Assembly: GCA_019423725.1 (NCBI GenBank)
Contig: JAHZAW010000029.1
Location: 1-15,130, forward strand
Reading direction: 5' to 3'
Origin: Clostridiales bacterium
GTDB taxonomy: Bacteria > Bacillota > Clostridia > Lachnospirales > Anaerotignaceae
DNA length: 15,130 bases
Shown here piece by piece: positions 7,621 through 14,667 of this stretch. The position numbers were made by a program, and so were the translations under genes. The notes beneath the pieces are model-generated. The model was not told the DNA's origin. It saw nothing but the letters and a program-made list of their open reading frames with translations, and did not search any database. Numbering within the stretch: the first letter of the stretch is position 1; each line of letters begins with the position of its first letter.

Positions 7621-8688
7621 TCAGATGTTGATTTTTGTTACCCAGCCGTATTTATCAGGGATCTTTCCATACTGTGTCTTTGTGATAGTATCATATATAT
7701 CCTGGGCAACGGGACCGATCTTTCCATTATTAATGATGTAGTTCTTTCCATTATGAAGTATCTCGCCTACGGGTGAAATAACGGCTGCTGTACCTGTTCC
7801 GAATGCTTCGTCAAGTTTTCCTGCCTCAGCTGCTTCGATAAGTTCATCTATGGATATCTTTCTTTCCTCTACCTTATATCCCTTGTCCCTTAAAAGCTCA
7901 AGTGCTGATGCCCTTGTTATTCCGGGAAGGATGCTTCCGTTAAGCTCGGGTGTTACTACTGTGCCGTCGATAACGAACATGATGTTCATTGAACCAACTT
8001 CCTCGATGTACTTTCTTTCGATGGCGTCAAGCCAGAGAACCTGCGCATATCCGGCTTCCTCAGCCTCTTCCTGGCTCTTAAGGCTCTGTGCGTAGTTGGC
8101 AGCTGTCTTTGCAAAACCTGTTCCGCCTTTAACGGCTCTCTTGAAGTCATGCTCAACATATATCTTAACCGGCTCGATACCTGACTGATAGTATGATGCA
8201 ACGGGGCAGAACATACATACGAACTGGTATGTCTTTGAAGCATGAACTCCCAGGTTTTCATCTGTGGCGATTATCATGGGTCTTATGTAAAGGCTCTTGC
8301 CCTCTTCCTTGGGTATCCAGTCCTTTTCGATCTTAAGTGCTTCGATGATGTATTCTGTAAATTCTTTGGGGTCTATCTCAGGGATGCACAGACGTACGTT
8401 GGAATTATTCATACGCTCAAAGTTCTTTTCAGGTCTGAAAAGATGTATGGTATGTTCGTCTATGTAATATGCCTTAAGGCCTTCAAATGTGCTCTGTCCA
8501 TAGTGGAATATCATTGCTCCGGGGTTAAGGTTAAGGGGTCCGTAGGGAACGATCCTCGGGTCGTGCCAGCCCTGCTCAGGATTATAATCCACAAGTATCA
8601 TATAGTCGGTGAATACTTTACCAAATCCAAGATTAGTCATATCGGGTTTCTGTTTAAGTTCTTTTCTTTCTTCAAATCTGATTTTCAT
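7621..8688 (-). CDS. ilvE: Branched-chain amino acid aminotransferase
   Basis: A 355-residue fold-type IV, PLP-dependent aminotransferase that interconverts valine, leucine and isoleucine with their 2-keto acids using 2-oxoglutarate/glutamate in the cytoplasm. Length and motifs match the longer, eukaryote-like class of bacterial BCATs: NPGAMIFHYGQSTFEGLKAY (56-75) and GGTGFAKTAANYA (188-200), where K194 is the expected Schiff-base lysine; then GSMNIMFV near 232 and GTGTAAVISPVG near 297. The start is ATG 8688, preceded by AGGAGGG at optimal spacing. It is monocistronic, with its own promoter, a T-box leader and a terminator, so expression responds to an uncharged tRNA. The T-box supports an anabolic role in valine/isoleucine/leucine synthesis rather than only degradation. 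Confidence 0.97.
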   Translation of the reverse strand: MKIRFEERKELKQKPDMTNLGFGKVFTDYMILVDYNPEQGWHDPRIVPYGPLNLNPGAMIFHYGQSTFEGLKAYYIDEHTIHLFRPEKNFERMNNSNVRLCIPEIDPKEFTEYIIEALKIEKDWIPKEEGKSLYIRPMIIATDENLGVHASKTYQFVCMFCPVASYYQSGIEPVKIYVEHDFKRAVKGGTGFAKTAANYAQSLKSQEEAEEAGYAQVLWLDAIERKYIEEVGSMNIMFVIDGTVVTPELNGSILPGITRASALELLRDKGYKVEERKISIDELIEAAEAGKLDEAFGTGTAAVISPVGEILHNGKNYIINNGKIGPVAQDIYDTITKTQYGKIPDKYGWVTKINI

Positions 8689-8770
8689 AGTTTTCCCTCC
8701 TGAAATATATACAGTAAATTTTCTCTAAGCACTGTCGACCGAGGCGAATTAAAAGCAGTTCAGATATATC

Positions 8771-8816
8771 AAAAAAGCCTTCCGCTCCTGAATCAACATT
8801 CAGAGGCGAAAGGCTT
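8771..8816 (-). terminator. T-box attenuator terminator
   Basis: AAGCCTTTCGCCTCTGAAT on the minus strand (from 8816) pairs with ATTCAGGAGCGGAAGGCTT, followed by a T run at 8776-8771. Its 5' arm starts just after the T-box sequence, as expected for the competing fold. The 82 nt from here to the ilvE start show only the ribosome binding site. Confidence 0.92.
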
Positions 8817-9064
8817 AGACTTCCGTGGTACCACTCCAATTCATCTTAAAAAAGATGCGCTCTGTCAGATACGGCATTATTAGTGCTTATATCCTGCCAC
8901 TGTAACGGTTGGCTTCCGTTCCCACCTACTTGGTATACACTGTTCAGCGGACCGTTCAAAGGTTACTTCAATCTAAATAACAGCACTGCCTTGCACCAAA
9001 CGGCAGCTCTCTGAGCTGTATCAGAAGATCTACTTGTCCTCATCACTACGTTTATCATTTATTT
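8771..9064 (-). ncRNA. T-box leader controlling ilvE
   Basis: The minus strand carries the T-box sequence GAGTGGTACCACGGAA (8836-8821), a form of the AGGGTGGNACCGCG consensus. Its TGGT should pair with an ACCA tRNA end, so a discriminator A is expected. Upstream are the stem I apical elements (AGAGAG and GGTGCAAGGCAG within 9009-8984) and the AGTA of the specifier loop. The 3' side of that loop reads GAA-GTA-ACCTTTGA (8969-8956); by the usual layout GTA (8966-8964) is the specifier, a valine codon. Uncharged tRNA-Val would stabilise the antiterminator and allow ilvE transcription. The specifier is assigned by pattern and is less certain than the T-box itself. Confidence 0.93.
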
Positions 9065-9070
9065 TCCTAG

Positions 9071-9099
9071 AGATTACCACATTAAAATTAATGTGTCAA
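9071..9099 (-). promoter_or_regulatory. Sigma-A promoter of the T-box/ilvE unit with an inverted repeat in its spacer
   Basis: Minus strand: a perfect TTGACA (9099-9094), 17 bp, TAATCT (9076-9071), start near 9064. The spacer holds an inverted repeat with 8-bp perfect arms, CACATTAA (9078-9085) and TTAATGTG (9088-9095), 2 bp apart, one arm overlapping the -35 box. Confidence 0.9.
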
Positions 9100-9131
9100 T
9101 AGTTTTTTTCAAAAAATTTTATGTAAAAATT

Positions 9132-10460
9132 TTACTCATAAAGGTTCAGATCGCTAAGGTCGGGAAGGGGTTCTTCCTCAGTTTTCTTAGGCCTCATGCT
9201 CTCTGAAGGCTCTGAATATTCCCTGGGTTTGAAGAACTCTGAAAGCACAGAATGCATAACGATGGATACAAGTCCTCCCGCAAAACCATTGTTATAAAGA
9301 TTGACTCCAGAATATCCGGCGCCTGCGTAAAGCACAGCGCATGAGTGTATAAATCCAGCAACTATACCGGCTATGGGGCCGTATGTTCCCGATACCGGCG
9401 CCAGGGTCGTTCCAAAAAGCAGAGCCAGCTGCGCCGACGGAGTGGCAACGGCGCCTTCTCCCCTCAGCAGTCCGCTCAAAATTATTCCCGCCATGACGGG
9501 CAGGATGTTCCTGACATGTTTTCCCTTTACGCTGAATCCGGCTATGGTAAGTATTCCTCCGATGGTGGGGCCGTTGATATCCCCTCCTATGAGCAGGAGC
9601 ACTGTAGTGGACACGATAATGTTCACTCCCATGTTTATAAGCACGGCTCCTTTGCCGTCCAGTTCCAAAAAGTCATCGCTGGGATTTCCCGGACGTTTAA
9701 GGAGGTTTTTATAATTTTTTATGGCATTATCATCATTGGCTATGCCCATGACGATAAGAAATATCCCGATTATAATGAGGGCTGATGTAAAAAGCCTGTC
9801 ATACTGCGTGGCCCATATGGATACAGACTCAAACTCATAGCCAAAGGCCTTGAGTATGGGGGTCAGCATCATGGCCATAAGTCCTGTGGCAAAACCGCCG
9901 TTATAAAGGTTGAGGCCATGCTGTATACGCTGGGTGAAGCCCGTAAGTACAGGAGTTACAAAGCCAATTATAAGACCAGTGGTCACGGATACGATAACAC
10001 TGCTGACGGTTATGTCCCCCTGATAAAAAAACGTGGAACTTATAAGAGGTCCAAGGGATGACGCCCAGAAACTCTGGAGGAGATATTTTGACATATTCTC
10101 CTTTCTCAGGGCACAGAAAAGATAGGTTCCAAGGAGTATGAACCACATGTTGAATATATTTTTTCCAAAGAAAGCAAAGCCTGACATAAGTCCTAGAGTA
10201 ACTATGTTCCCGCTTTTTATGGGCATTTTATTTGCATACATAAGTATGGCGGTTATGACCATAACAAGGCCCACGTTTACAAAGGCCGGTCCTATGCCGG
10301 CAAGCTCTATATAATCCGTTATGAGGATATCGCTTGAAAGTACTATGACTTCAAGTCCCTTTAATATTTCAGCCGGCCTCGCAAAGATAAAGCCGATGCC
10401 AACAAACATAAAAGCATATAAAAAAAGCCATACATAAGGCTTTTTCCAATTTTTATCCAC
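9132..10460 (-). CDS. DUF1576-like polytopic membrane protein, possible transporter
   Basis: A 442-residue, strongly hydrophobic protein that I recognise only as resembling the DUF1576 family; no substrate is known to me. It has a short basic N-terminus (KNWKK), about ten or more membrane segments, a hydrophilic linker near 243-270, and a charged C-terminal tail (411-442) rich in Glu, Pro and Asp, probably cytoplasmic. The two halves resemble each other. GxNLYNxGFAxGL occurs at 182-194 and 385-397; a Gly-rich GF..(F/K)GK segment at 94-100 matches 308-314; SLGPLIS (135-141) matches TLAPVSG (352-358). This points to an internal duplication, typical of channels and transporters. The chosen start is GTG 10460 with GGGGGAG seven bases upstream. 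The upstream TTG 10523 lies within the -10 box of the promoter and cannot be the start. It is monocistronic by its own promoter; no clear terminator follows. Confidence 0.85.
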   Translation of the reverse strand: MDKNWKKPYVWLFLYAFMFVGIGFIFARPAEILKGLEVIVLSSDILITDYIELAGIGPAFVNVGLVMVITAILMYANKMPIKSGNIVTLGLMSGFAFFGKNIFNMWFILLGTYLFCALRKENMSKYLLQSFWASSLGPLISSTFFYQGDITVSSVIVSVTTGLIIGFVTPVLTGFTQRIQHGLNLYNGGFATGLMAMMLTPILKAFGYEFESVSIWATQYDRLFTSALIIIGIFLIVMGIANDDNAIKNYKNLLKRPGNPSDDFLELDGKGAVLINMGVNIIVSTTVLLLIGGDINGPTIGGILTIAGFSVKGKHVRNILPVMAGIILSGLLRGEGAVATPSAQLALLFGTTLAPVSGTYGPIAGIVAGFIHSCAVLYAGAGYSGVNLYNNGFAGGLVSIVMHSVLSEFFKPREYSEPSESMRPKKTEEEPLPDLSDLNLYE

Positions 10461-10522
10461 TGAAACTCTCCCCCGCCTGCCTGCATTATCTAAAGTCACA
10501 AAGATAGTTTTACATCTAAGCA

Positions 10523-10551
10523 ATTATAACATCAGAAATTTGATAATTCAA
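10523..10551 (-). promoter_or_regulatory. Sigma-A promoter of the DUF1576-like gene
   Basis: Minus strand: TTGAAT (10551-10546), 17 bp, perfect TATAAT (10528-10523), start near 10516. The leader is about 56 nt to the GTG start. Confidence 0.82.
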
Positions 10552-10632
10552 CAATTTTCTTTCAAAAAAAGTGCATTTTTAGGTAATAATTATTAAAATA
10601 CAGTGCCTGGCCATTAATTCATATACAAAAAA

Positions 10633-10652
10633 CAGCCGTCATCTGACGGCTG
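10633..10652 (-). terminator. Terminator of the cytidylate-kinase-like gene
   Basis: A perfect 9-bp stem, CAGCCGTCA with TGACGGCTG, has a 2-nt loop and six T on the minus strand (10632-10627). It begins 9 bp past the stop codon. Confidence 0.93.
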
Positions 10653-10660
10653 CTGATCTA

Positions 10661-11272
10661 TCATCTGTTCATTTTTTCCCTTACCAGGTCTGCTATTACC
10701 CTTACGGCCCCATCTATGCCGGAAAATGAACTGTTGAGGGTGATGTCATAGTTTTCCATAAGTCCCCATTTCTTTCCCGTATAGAAATTATAATAGCTCT
10801 CACGTTTTTTATCTGTTTTTTTGATGACTTCCTCCACCTTGTCGGGAGAAACTCCATATTCTTCAATGGCTCTTTTTATCCTTGTGTCGATATCAGCATG
10901 GATGAATACCTTCACACAGTTAGGATTGTATTCCAGTGCATAATCCGCACATCTGCCGATTATTACACATGATTTTTCCTCGGCGAGTTTTTTGATGGTG
11001 TCAAACTGCGCAAGGAAAAGCTTATGGTTCAAGGGAAGATTATTTCCTCCCGTATATGTGCCCATAACAAGTGAATAGAGGAAACTTCCGTTATGGTTCT
11101 CATCATTTTCCTTCAGTATCTCCTCGGAAAATCCGCTTTCCTTAGCCGCTAAAGTCAAAAGCTCCTTGTCATAAAAATCTATATTGAATTCCTTGGCAAG
11201 CCTTCTTCCTATCTCTCGTCCGCCGCTGCCATACTGCCTTCCAATGGAAATAATGATCTTGTCTCCATCCAT
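10661..11272 (-). CDS. Cytidylate kinase-like family protein
   Basis: A 203-residue protein of the cytidylate-kinase-like group common in Clostridia. The N-terminus IIISIGRQYGSGGREIG (6-22) is the family's modified P-loop: the glycines are kept, but the lysine of the classical GxxxxGK(S/T) motif is replaced by R19. Other kinase-like landmarks are a conserved (C)VIIGRCADYAL segment near 93-103, VFIHAD near 116-121 and a lid-like KKTDKKRESYYNFYTGKKW stretch (144-162) rich in Lys and Tyr. It is probably a nucleotide-binding phosphotransferase; the substrate is not established, and true CMP kinase (Cmk) is normally a separate gene. The start is ATG 11272, behind GGGGAGGA; the longer frame starts with TTG and translates the ribosome binding site. 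It has its own promoter and terminator. Confidence 0.88.
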   Translation of the reverse strand: MDGDKIIISIGRQYGSGGREIGRRLAKEFNIDFYDKELLTLAAKESGFSEEILKENDENHNGSFLYSLVMGTYTGGNNLPLNHKLFLAQFDTIKKLAEEKSCVIIGRCADYALEYNPNCVKVFIHADIDTRIKRAIEEYGVSPDKVEEVIKKTDKKRESYYNFYTGKKWGLMENYDITLNSSFSGIDGAVRVIADLVREKMNR

Positions 11273-11308
11273 AAAGATTCCTCCCCTCAAGTGGTTATTA
11301 TATTAATA

Positions 11309-11337
11309 ATTATACTATGATTGTATATTTTTTTCAA
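11309..11337 (-). promoter_or_regulatory. Sigma-A promoter of the cytidylate-kinase-like gene
   Basis: Minus strand: TTGAAA (11337-11332), 17 bp, perfect TATAAT (11314-11309), start near 11302, about 30 nt before the ATG. Confidence 0.85.
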
Positions 11338-11370
11338 CAATAACAGCTGTTTGGAAAAAACATGACGGCG

Positions 11371-11410
11371 TAAAAATACCCGGCCTGCCCCACCTTTGGC
11401 CTGCCGGGTA
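11371..11410 (-). terminator. Terminator after the Bcp gene
   Basis: TACCCGGC (11377-11384) pairs with GCCGGGTA (11403-11410). An inner GCC/GGC extends the stem, and TTTTTA follows on the minus strand. The arms also carry two direct copies of GGCCTGCC (11382 and 11398 regions). Confidence 0.85.
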
Positions 11411-11417
11411 ATGGTCA

Positions 11418-11882
11418 TTATTCTTCTCCCTTGAGATATTTGAGTATCTCCTCAGCATTTGTATCGGGTTTTGCCTTGGGGTATACCTTCTCCACAACGC
11501 CGTTTTCGTCTATGACAAAGGTGCTCCTTACTACGCCCATGCTCACCTTGCCATACATTTTCTTTTCCTGCCATACTCCAAAGGCCTGTATAGCCTCCAG
11601 CTCAGGGTCTGAAAGAAGGGTGAAGTTGAGCTCGTTTTTAGCTGTGAAATTAGTATGTGATTTCGTGCTGTCCTTGCTTATGCCTATTACCTCCACTCCC
11701 AGGGCATCATATAATGCCTTGGCATTCCTGAAGGCGCATGCCTGTCTTGTGCATCCCGGCGTGCTGTCCTTGGGATAAAAATATACAACTACCTTTTTTC
11801 CCTTGAAGTCAGAAAGTCTGACCATATTGCCGTCCTTATCCGGAAGATTGAAATCCGGTGCCTTATCTCCTGCCTGTAACAT
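11418..11882 (-). CDS. bcp: Thioredoxin-dependent peroxiredoxin, Bcp/PrxQ type
   Basis: A 154-residue peroxiredoxin that reduces hydrogen peroxide and organic hydroperoxides in the cytoplasm with electrons from thioredoxin. The core YFYPKDSTPGCTRQACAF places the peroxidatic cysteine at C44 and the second cysteine at C49, the five-residue spacing of atypical 2-Cys Bcp enzymes (C45 and C50 in E. coli). The Thr and Pro of the active-site TPGCT are present; R118 in VVRSTFVID completes the pocket. Length is normal. ATG 11882 has AGGAGG nine bases upstream. The gene begins 51 bp after tldE, with no terminator between, so it is probably the last gene of the tldD-tldE operon, and a terminator follows it. 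Confidence 0.96.
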   Translation of the reverse strand: MLQAGDKAPDFNLPDKDGNMVRLSDFKGKKVVVYFYPKDSTPGCTRQACAFRNAKALYDALGVEVIGISKDSTKSHTNFTAKNELNFTLLSDPELEAIQAFGVWQEKKMYGKVSMGVVRSTFVIDENGVVEKVYPKAKPDTNAEEILKYLKGEE

Positions 11883-11933
11883 ACTTTTTCCTCCTGTTCT
11901 TTTCCTAAGTTAAATATTTTTCTATATAAACTT

Positions 11934-13271
11934 TTAAAGACCTGATATGCTTATATTTTCTATGAATACCGCCGGTGAACCGCTGCCGCCCATATTGAAC
12001 CTCAGGTCATTACCAACGGCTTTGATGTTTTTCAAAAGCTCAAAGAAGTTAGATGCCGCCGTTATCTGCTCCACGGGAGCTCCCAGCTTTCCATCCTTTA
12101 TCAAAAATCCCTGGGCCGAAAGGGAAAAATCACCGCTTACCGTATTTGCTCCGGCGTGAAGTCCCTCTATATCCGTTATATAAATACCGTCTTCTGCCTC
12201 CTTGAGCACATCCTCAAGGCTCATATCCGATGGAACTATATAAAAATTTGACGGAGCACAGAATACCGGTGAGCTGTATCCGCCCCTGGAACCATTGCCC
12301 GTGGACTTTTTACCGCATTTAGCGGCATATTTAAGGTCATAGAGCAGAGTCTTGAGCACTCCGCCCTCGACTACGGCCTTATTCTGGCAGGGCACTCCCT
12401 CGCCGTCGAATATGCCGGAGGCCGGACCGTCTTCCAGCAGTCCGTCATCCATGATGTTCACACAGTCTGCTGCTATTTTCTTTCCTTCCATGCCCTCAAG
12501 CATGGAAAGTCCCTTATAGGCCTGTTCTCCGGTGAAGGACATGGAAAATGTGCCGCGCAGGTCTGCCATGGCCGTATTTCTGAATACCACCCTGTAGTTT
12601 CCGCTCTTTACCGAGGCCGCTCCAAGCATTTTTTCCGCCTCTTCAGCAGCCTTTGTTCCTACGGTCTCAGGCTCGAACTTTGAAATATCCCTGCCGTAAA
12701 AATATTCTCCGCCTGTTTTTATGTCTCCCTTATCCTCACAGATCACCGTTATATATGAAAGGAGCATGTTTGCATCAAAGGCACAGTCCAGGCCCTTTGT
12801 ATTCATTATGGATATTTTTGTACCGCCGTCGGCGTACATGCACCTGTCGGCTGATTTTATTTTATCTGAAAAGCCAAGGGCTGACTTTTCCATTTTTTTG
12901 AGTTTATCTATTTTTTCATCAGCTGATATCCCATCCAGCCCCTCATCATAGAGGGATATTTTCGGATACTCTCCGCCTTCATAGAATATACATTCCTCAT
13001 CTTCGGATATCTCAGCGTTTTCAGCAGCGGCCTTTACCATTATATCCGCCGCTTCCTCATCTATCCTTTCGGTATAGGCTGTTCCTGTCTTTCCATTTAT
13101 AACTCCTCTGAAGGCCGCTCCTCCCGATGAGCTGGTCTCATAATGTTCCACCCTGCCGCCGTTTACGAGCACCTGGAAATTATCATCAGACCTGTAATAT
13201 ATCTCACAGTCCTCAAATCCGGCTTTTTTTGCCCTTTCGAGCACCAGTTTCTGAAATTCCTTTATATCCAT
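11934..13271 (-). CDS. tldE: TldE/PmbA subunit of the TldD-TldE metalloprotease
   Basis: A 445-residue PmbA/TldE family protein, the non-catalytic partner of TldD in a heterodimeric protease that degrades unfolded peptides and in some organisms matures ribosomally made peptides such as microcins. The family C-terminus is clear: GLHAGANTVSGDFSLSAQGF (about 373-392) and GNDLRF..GGSGSPAVFIENISISG at the end. No HExxxH motif is present, as expected for this subunit. I choose ATG 13271, which follows the tldD stop by one base and has AAGGGG eight bases upstream. The in-frame GTG 13280 would put that ribosome binding site right against the start. Coupled translation with tldD fits a one-to-one complex. 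The substrate is unknown; no candidate precursor peptide lies nearby. Confidence 0.94.
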   Translation of the reverse strand: MDIKEFQKLVLERAKKAGFEDCEIYYRSDDNFQVLVNGGRVEHYETSSSGGAAFRGVINGKTGTAYTERIDEEAADIMVKAAAENAEISEDEECIFYEGGEYPKISLYDEGLDGISADEKIDKLKKMEKSALGFSDKIKSADRCMYADGGTKISIMNTKGLDCAFDANMLLSYITVICEDKGDIKTGGEYFYGRDISKFEPETVGTKAAEEAEKMLGAASVKSGNYRVVFRNTAMADLRGTFSMSFTGEQAYKGLSMLEGMEGKKIAADCVNIMDDGLLEDGPASGIFDGEGVPCQNKAVVEGGVLKTLLYDLKYAAKCGKKSTGNGSRGGYSSPVFCAPSNFYIVPSDMSLEDVLKEAEDGIYITDIEGLHAGANTVSGDFSLSAQGFLIKDGKLGAPVEQITAASNFFELLKNIKAVGNDLRFNMGGSGSPAVFIENISISGL

Positions 13272-13272
13272 A

Positions 13273-14667
13273 TCACACACCCCTTCCGCCTACGGTCATA
13301 TTCTGCACTCTGATCATGGGCTGGCCTACATCGGTGTGTATGGAGCCGCTTATGGAACCGCACATTCCCTGGGCCCTGGCAAGGTTGTTTCCCACCATAT
13401 CTATGTTGAGCAGCACCTCTGAGCCCTTTCCTATGAGGGTGGCTCCCCTTACGGGCTCACATATTTTACCGTTTCTTATTATGTATCCCTCAAGAACGGC
13501 AAAATTGAAAACTCCTGTGGCAGGCTCCACTGAGCCGCCTCCCATCTGTTTTGCGTAAAGGCCGAACTCGGTATTTGATATTATCTCCTCCGTTGTGCTC
13601 TTTCCCGCCTCTATGAACGTATTTGTCATCCTTGATGTGGGAGCGAACATATAGGACTCTCTCCTGCCGGAACCGGTGGATGGTGAGCCCATCCTCCTGC
13701 CGTTGAGCTTATCCACAAGGTAGCCCTTGAGTATGCCGTTTTCAATGAGCACGTTCCTCCTGGTCGGTGTTCCCTCATCGTCTATGTTAAGACTTCCCCA
13801 GGCGTTTCTAATCGTTCCATCATCCACAGCCGTAACTATATCCGAGGCTATTTTTTCTCCCAGCCGTCCGGCAAATACCGACGCTCCCCTGGCCACAGCC
13901 GTGGCCTCCAGTCCATGTCCGCAGGCTTCATGGAATATAACTCCTCCAAAGCCGTTGTCAATGACCACGGTCATCTTTCCTGAGGGGCACTCAGAAGCCT
14001 TGAGCATGGTCACAGCAGTTTCAGCTGCTTTTTTAGAAAGCTCCCTTATGTCTATCCTGTCAAAAAGCTCAAAGCCCTCTGAGCCTCCGGGGCTCATCCT
14101 GCCGCTCTGCTTTTCCTTTCCGTCTCCTGCCACGGCTTCGGTTATGAATCTGGTCCTTACCCTTCTGTCCAAGGCTTTGAGACCCTCGCTGTTATATATC
14201 ATAACGTCCTGCACCCTGTCCAGATAGGAGCATTTTGTCTGGGTTATGAGGCTGTCATAGCTGAATGCCACATCTGAAGCCTCTTTTAACAGGTCTCTTT
14301 TTTCCATGGCGCTCCTTTCGGATGGCATTATCTTTATGGGGTTTATGTTAGTATATCCCCTGCTTATAAATTTTCCTTCGTATCCGTATTTTTCAGAGCT
14401 GTCCTTTCCTATGCCGTCGGCCGCTCCCTGGGCCGCCTTCATAAGGCCCTTTTCTGTCATATCGTTGGTATACACATAGACGGCGTTATTCCCGTCAAAT
14501 ACCCTTATGCCTGCGCCGTAGTCCAGGCCGCTGACAGCCGCGTCTACCCTGCCGTTTACGGTGGATATGCTGTTTTTTACGGTGTTCTCACAGAATATCT
14601 CGGCAAAGTCTCCGCCCTTTGAAAGGGCTTTTTCAATGACCAGCTCCGCTGTTTTGTCATTTATCAT
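13273..14667 (-). CDS. tldD: TldD subunit, catalytic metalloprotease
   Basis: A 464-residue TldD family protein, the zinc-dependent catalytic half of the TldD-TldE protease. The HExxxH motif is seen as HEACGH, with H246, E247 and H251; C436 in GMCGSISG near the C-terminus fits the third zinc ligand known in E. coli TldD. The flanking family signatures GGVIFHEACGHGLE, RNAWGSLNIDDEGTPT and SYMFAPTSRMTNTFIE are intact, so the enzyme should be active. ATG 14667 overlaps the stop of the preceding gene as ATGA, with AAGGGG upstream, and tldE begins one base past its stop, so three genes are translationally linked. Confidence 0.96.
   Translation of the reverse strand: MINDKTAELVIEKALSKGGDFAEIFCENTVKNSISTVNGRVDAAVSGLDYGAGIRVFDGNNAVYVYTNDMTEKGLMKAAQGAADGIGKDSSEKYGYEGKFISRGYTNINPIKIMPSERSAMEKRDLLKEASDVAFSYDSLITQTKCSYLDRVQDVMIYNSEGLKALDRRVRTRFITEAVAGDGKEKQSGRMSPGGSEGFELFDRIDIRELSKKAAETAVTMLKASECPSGKMTVVIDNGFGGVIFHEACGHGLEATAVARGASVFAGRLGEKIASDIVTAVDDGTIRNAWGSLNIDDEGTPTRRNVLIENGILKGYLVDKLNGRRMGSPSTGSGRRESYMFAPTSRMTNTFIEAGKSTTEEIISNTEFGLYAKQMGGGSVEPATGVFNFAVLEGYIIRNGKICEPVRGATLIGKGSEVLLNIDMVGNNLARAQGMCGSISGSIHTDVGQPMIRVQNMTVGGRGV

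Noticed and set aside
11382..11405. Direct repeat of GGCCTGCC as a separate repeat element
   Set aside because: The copies are arms of the Bcp terminator hairpin, so the terminator explains them.
13272..13280. GTG 13280 as the start of tldE
   Set aside because: The AAGGGG ribosome binding site would be adjacent to the start codon. ATG 13271 has correct spacing.
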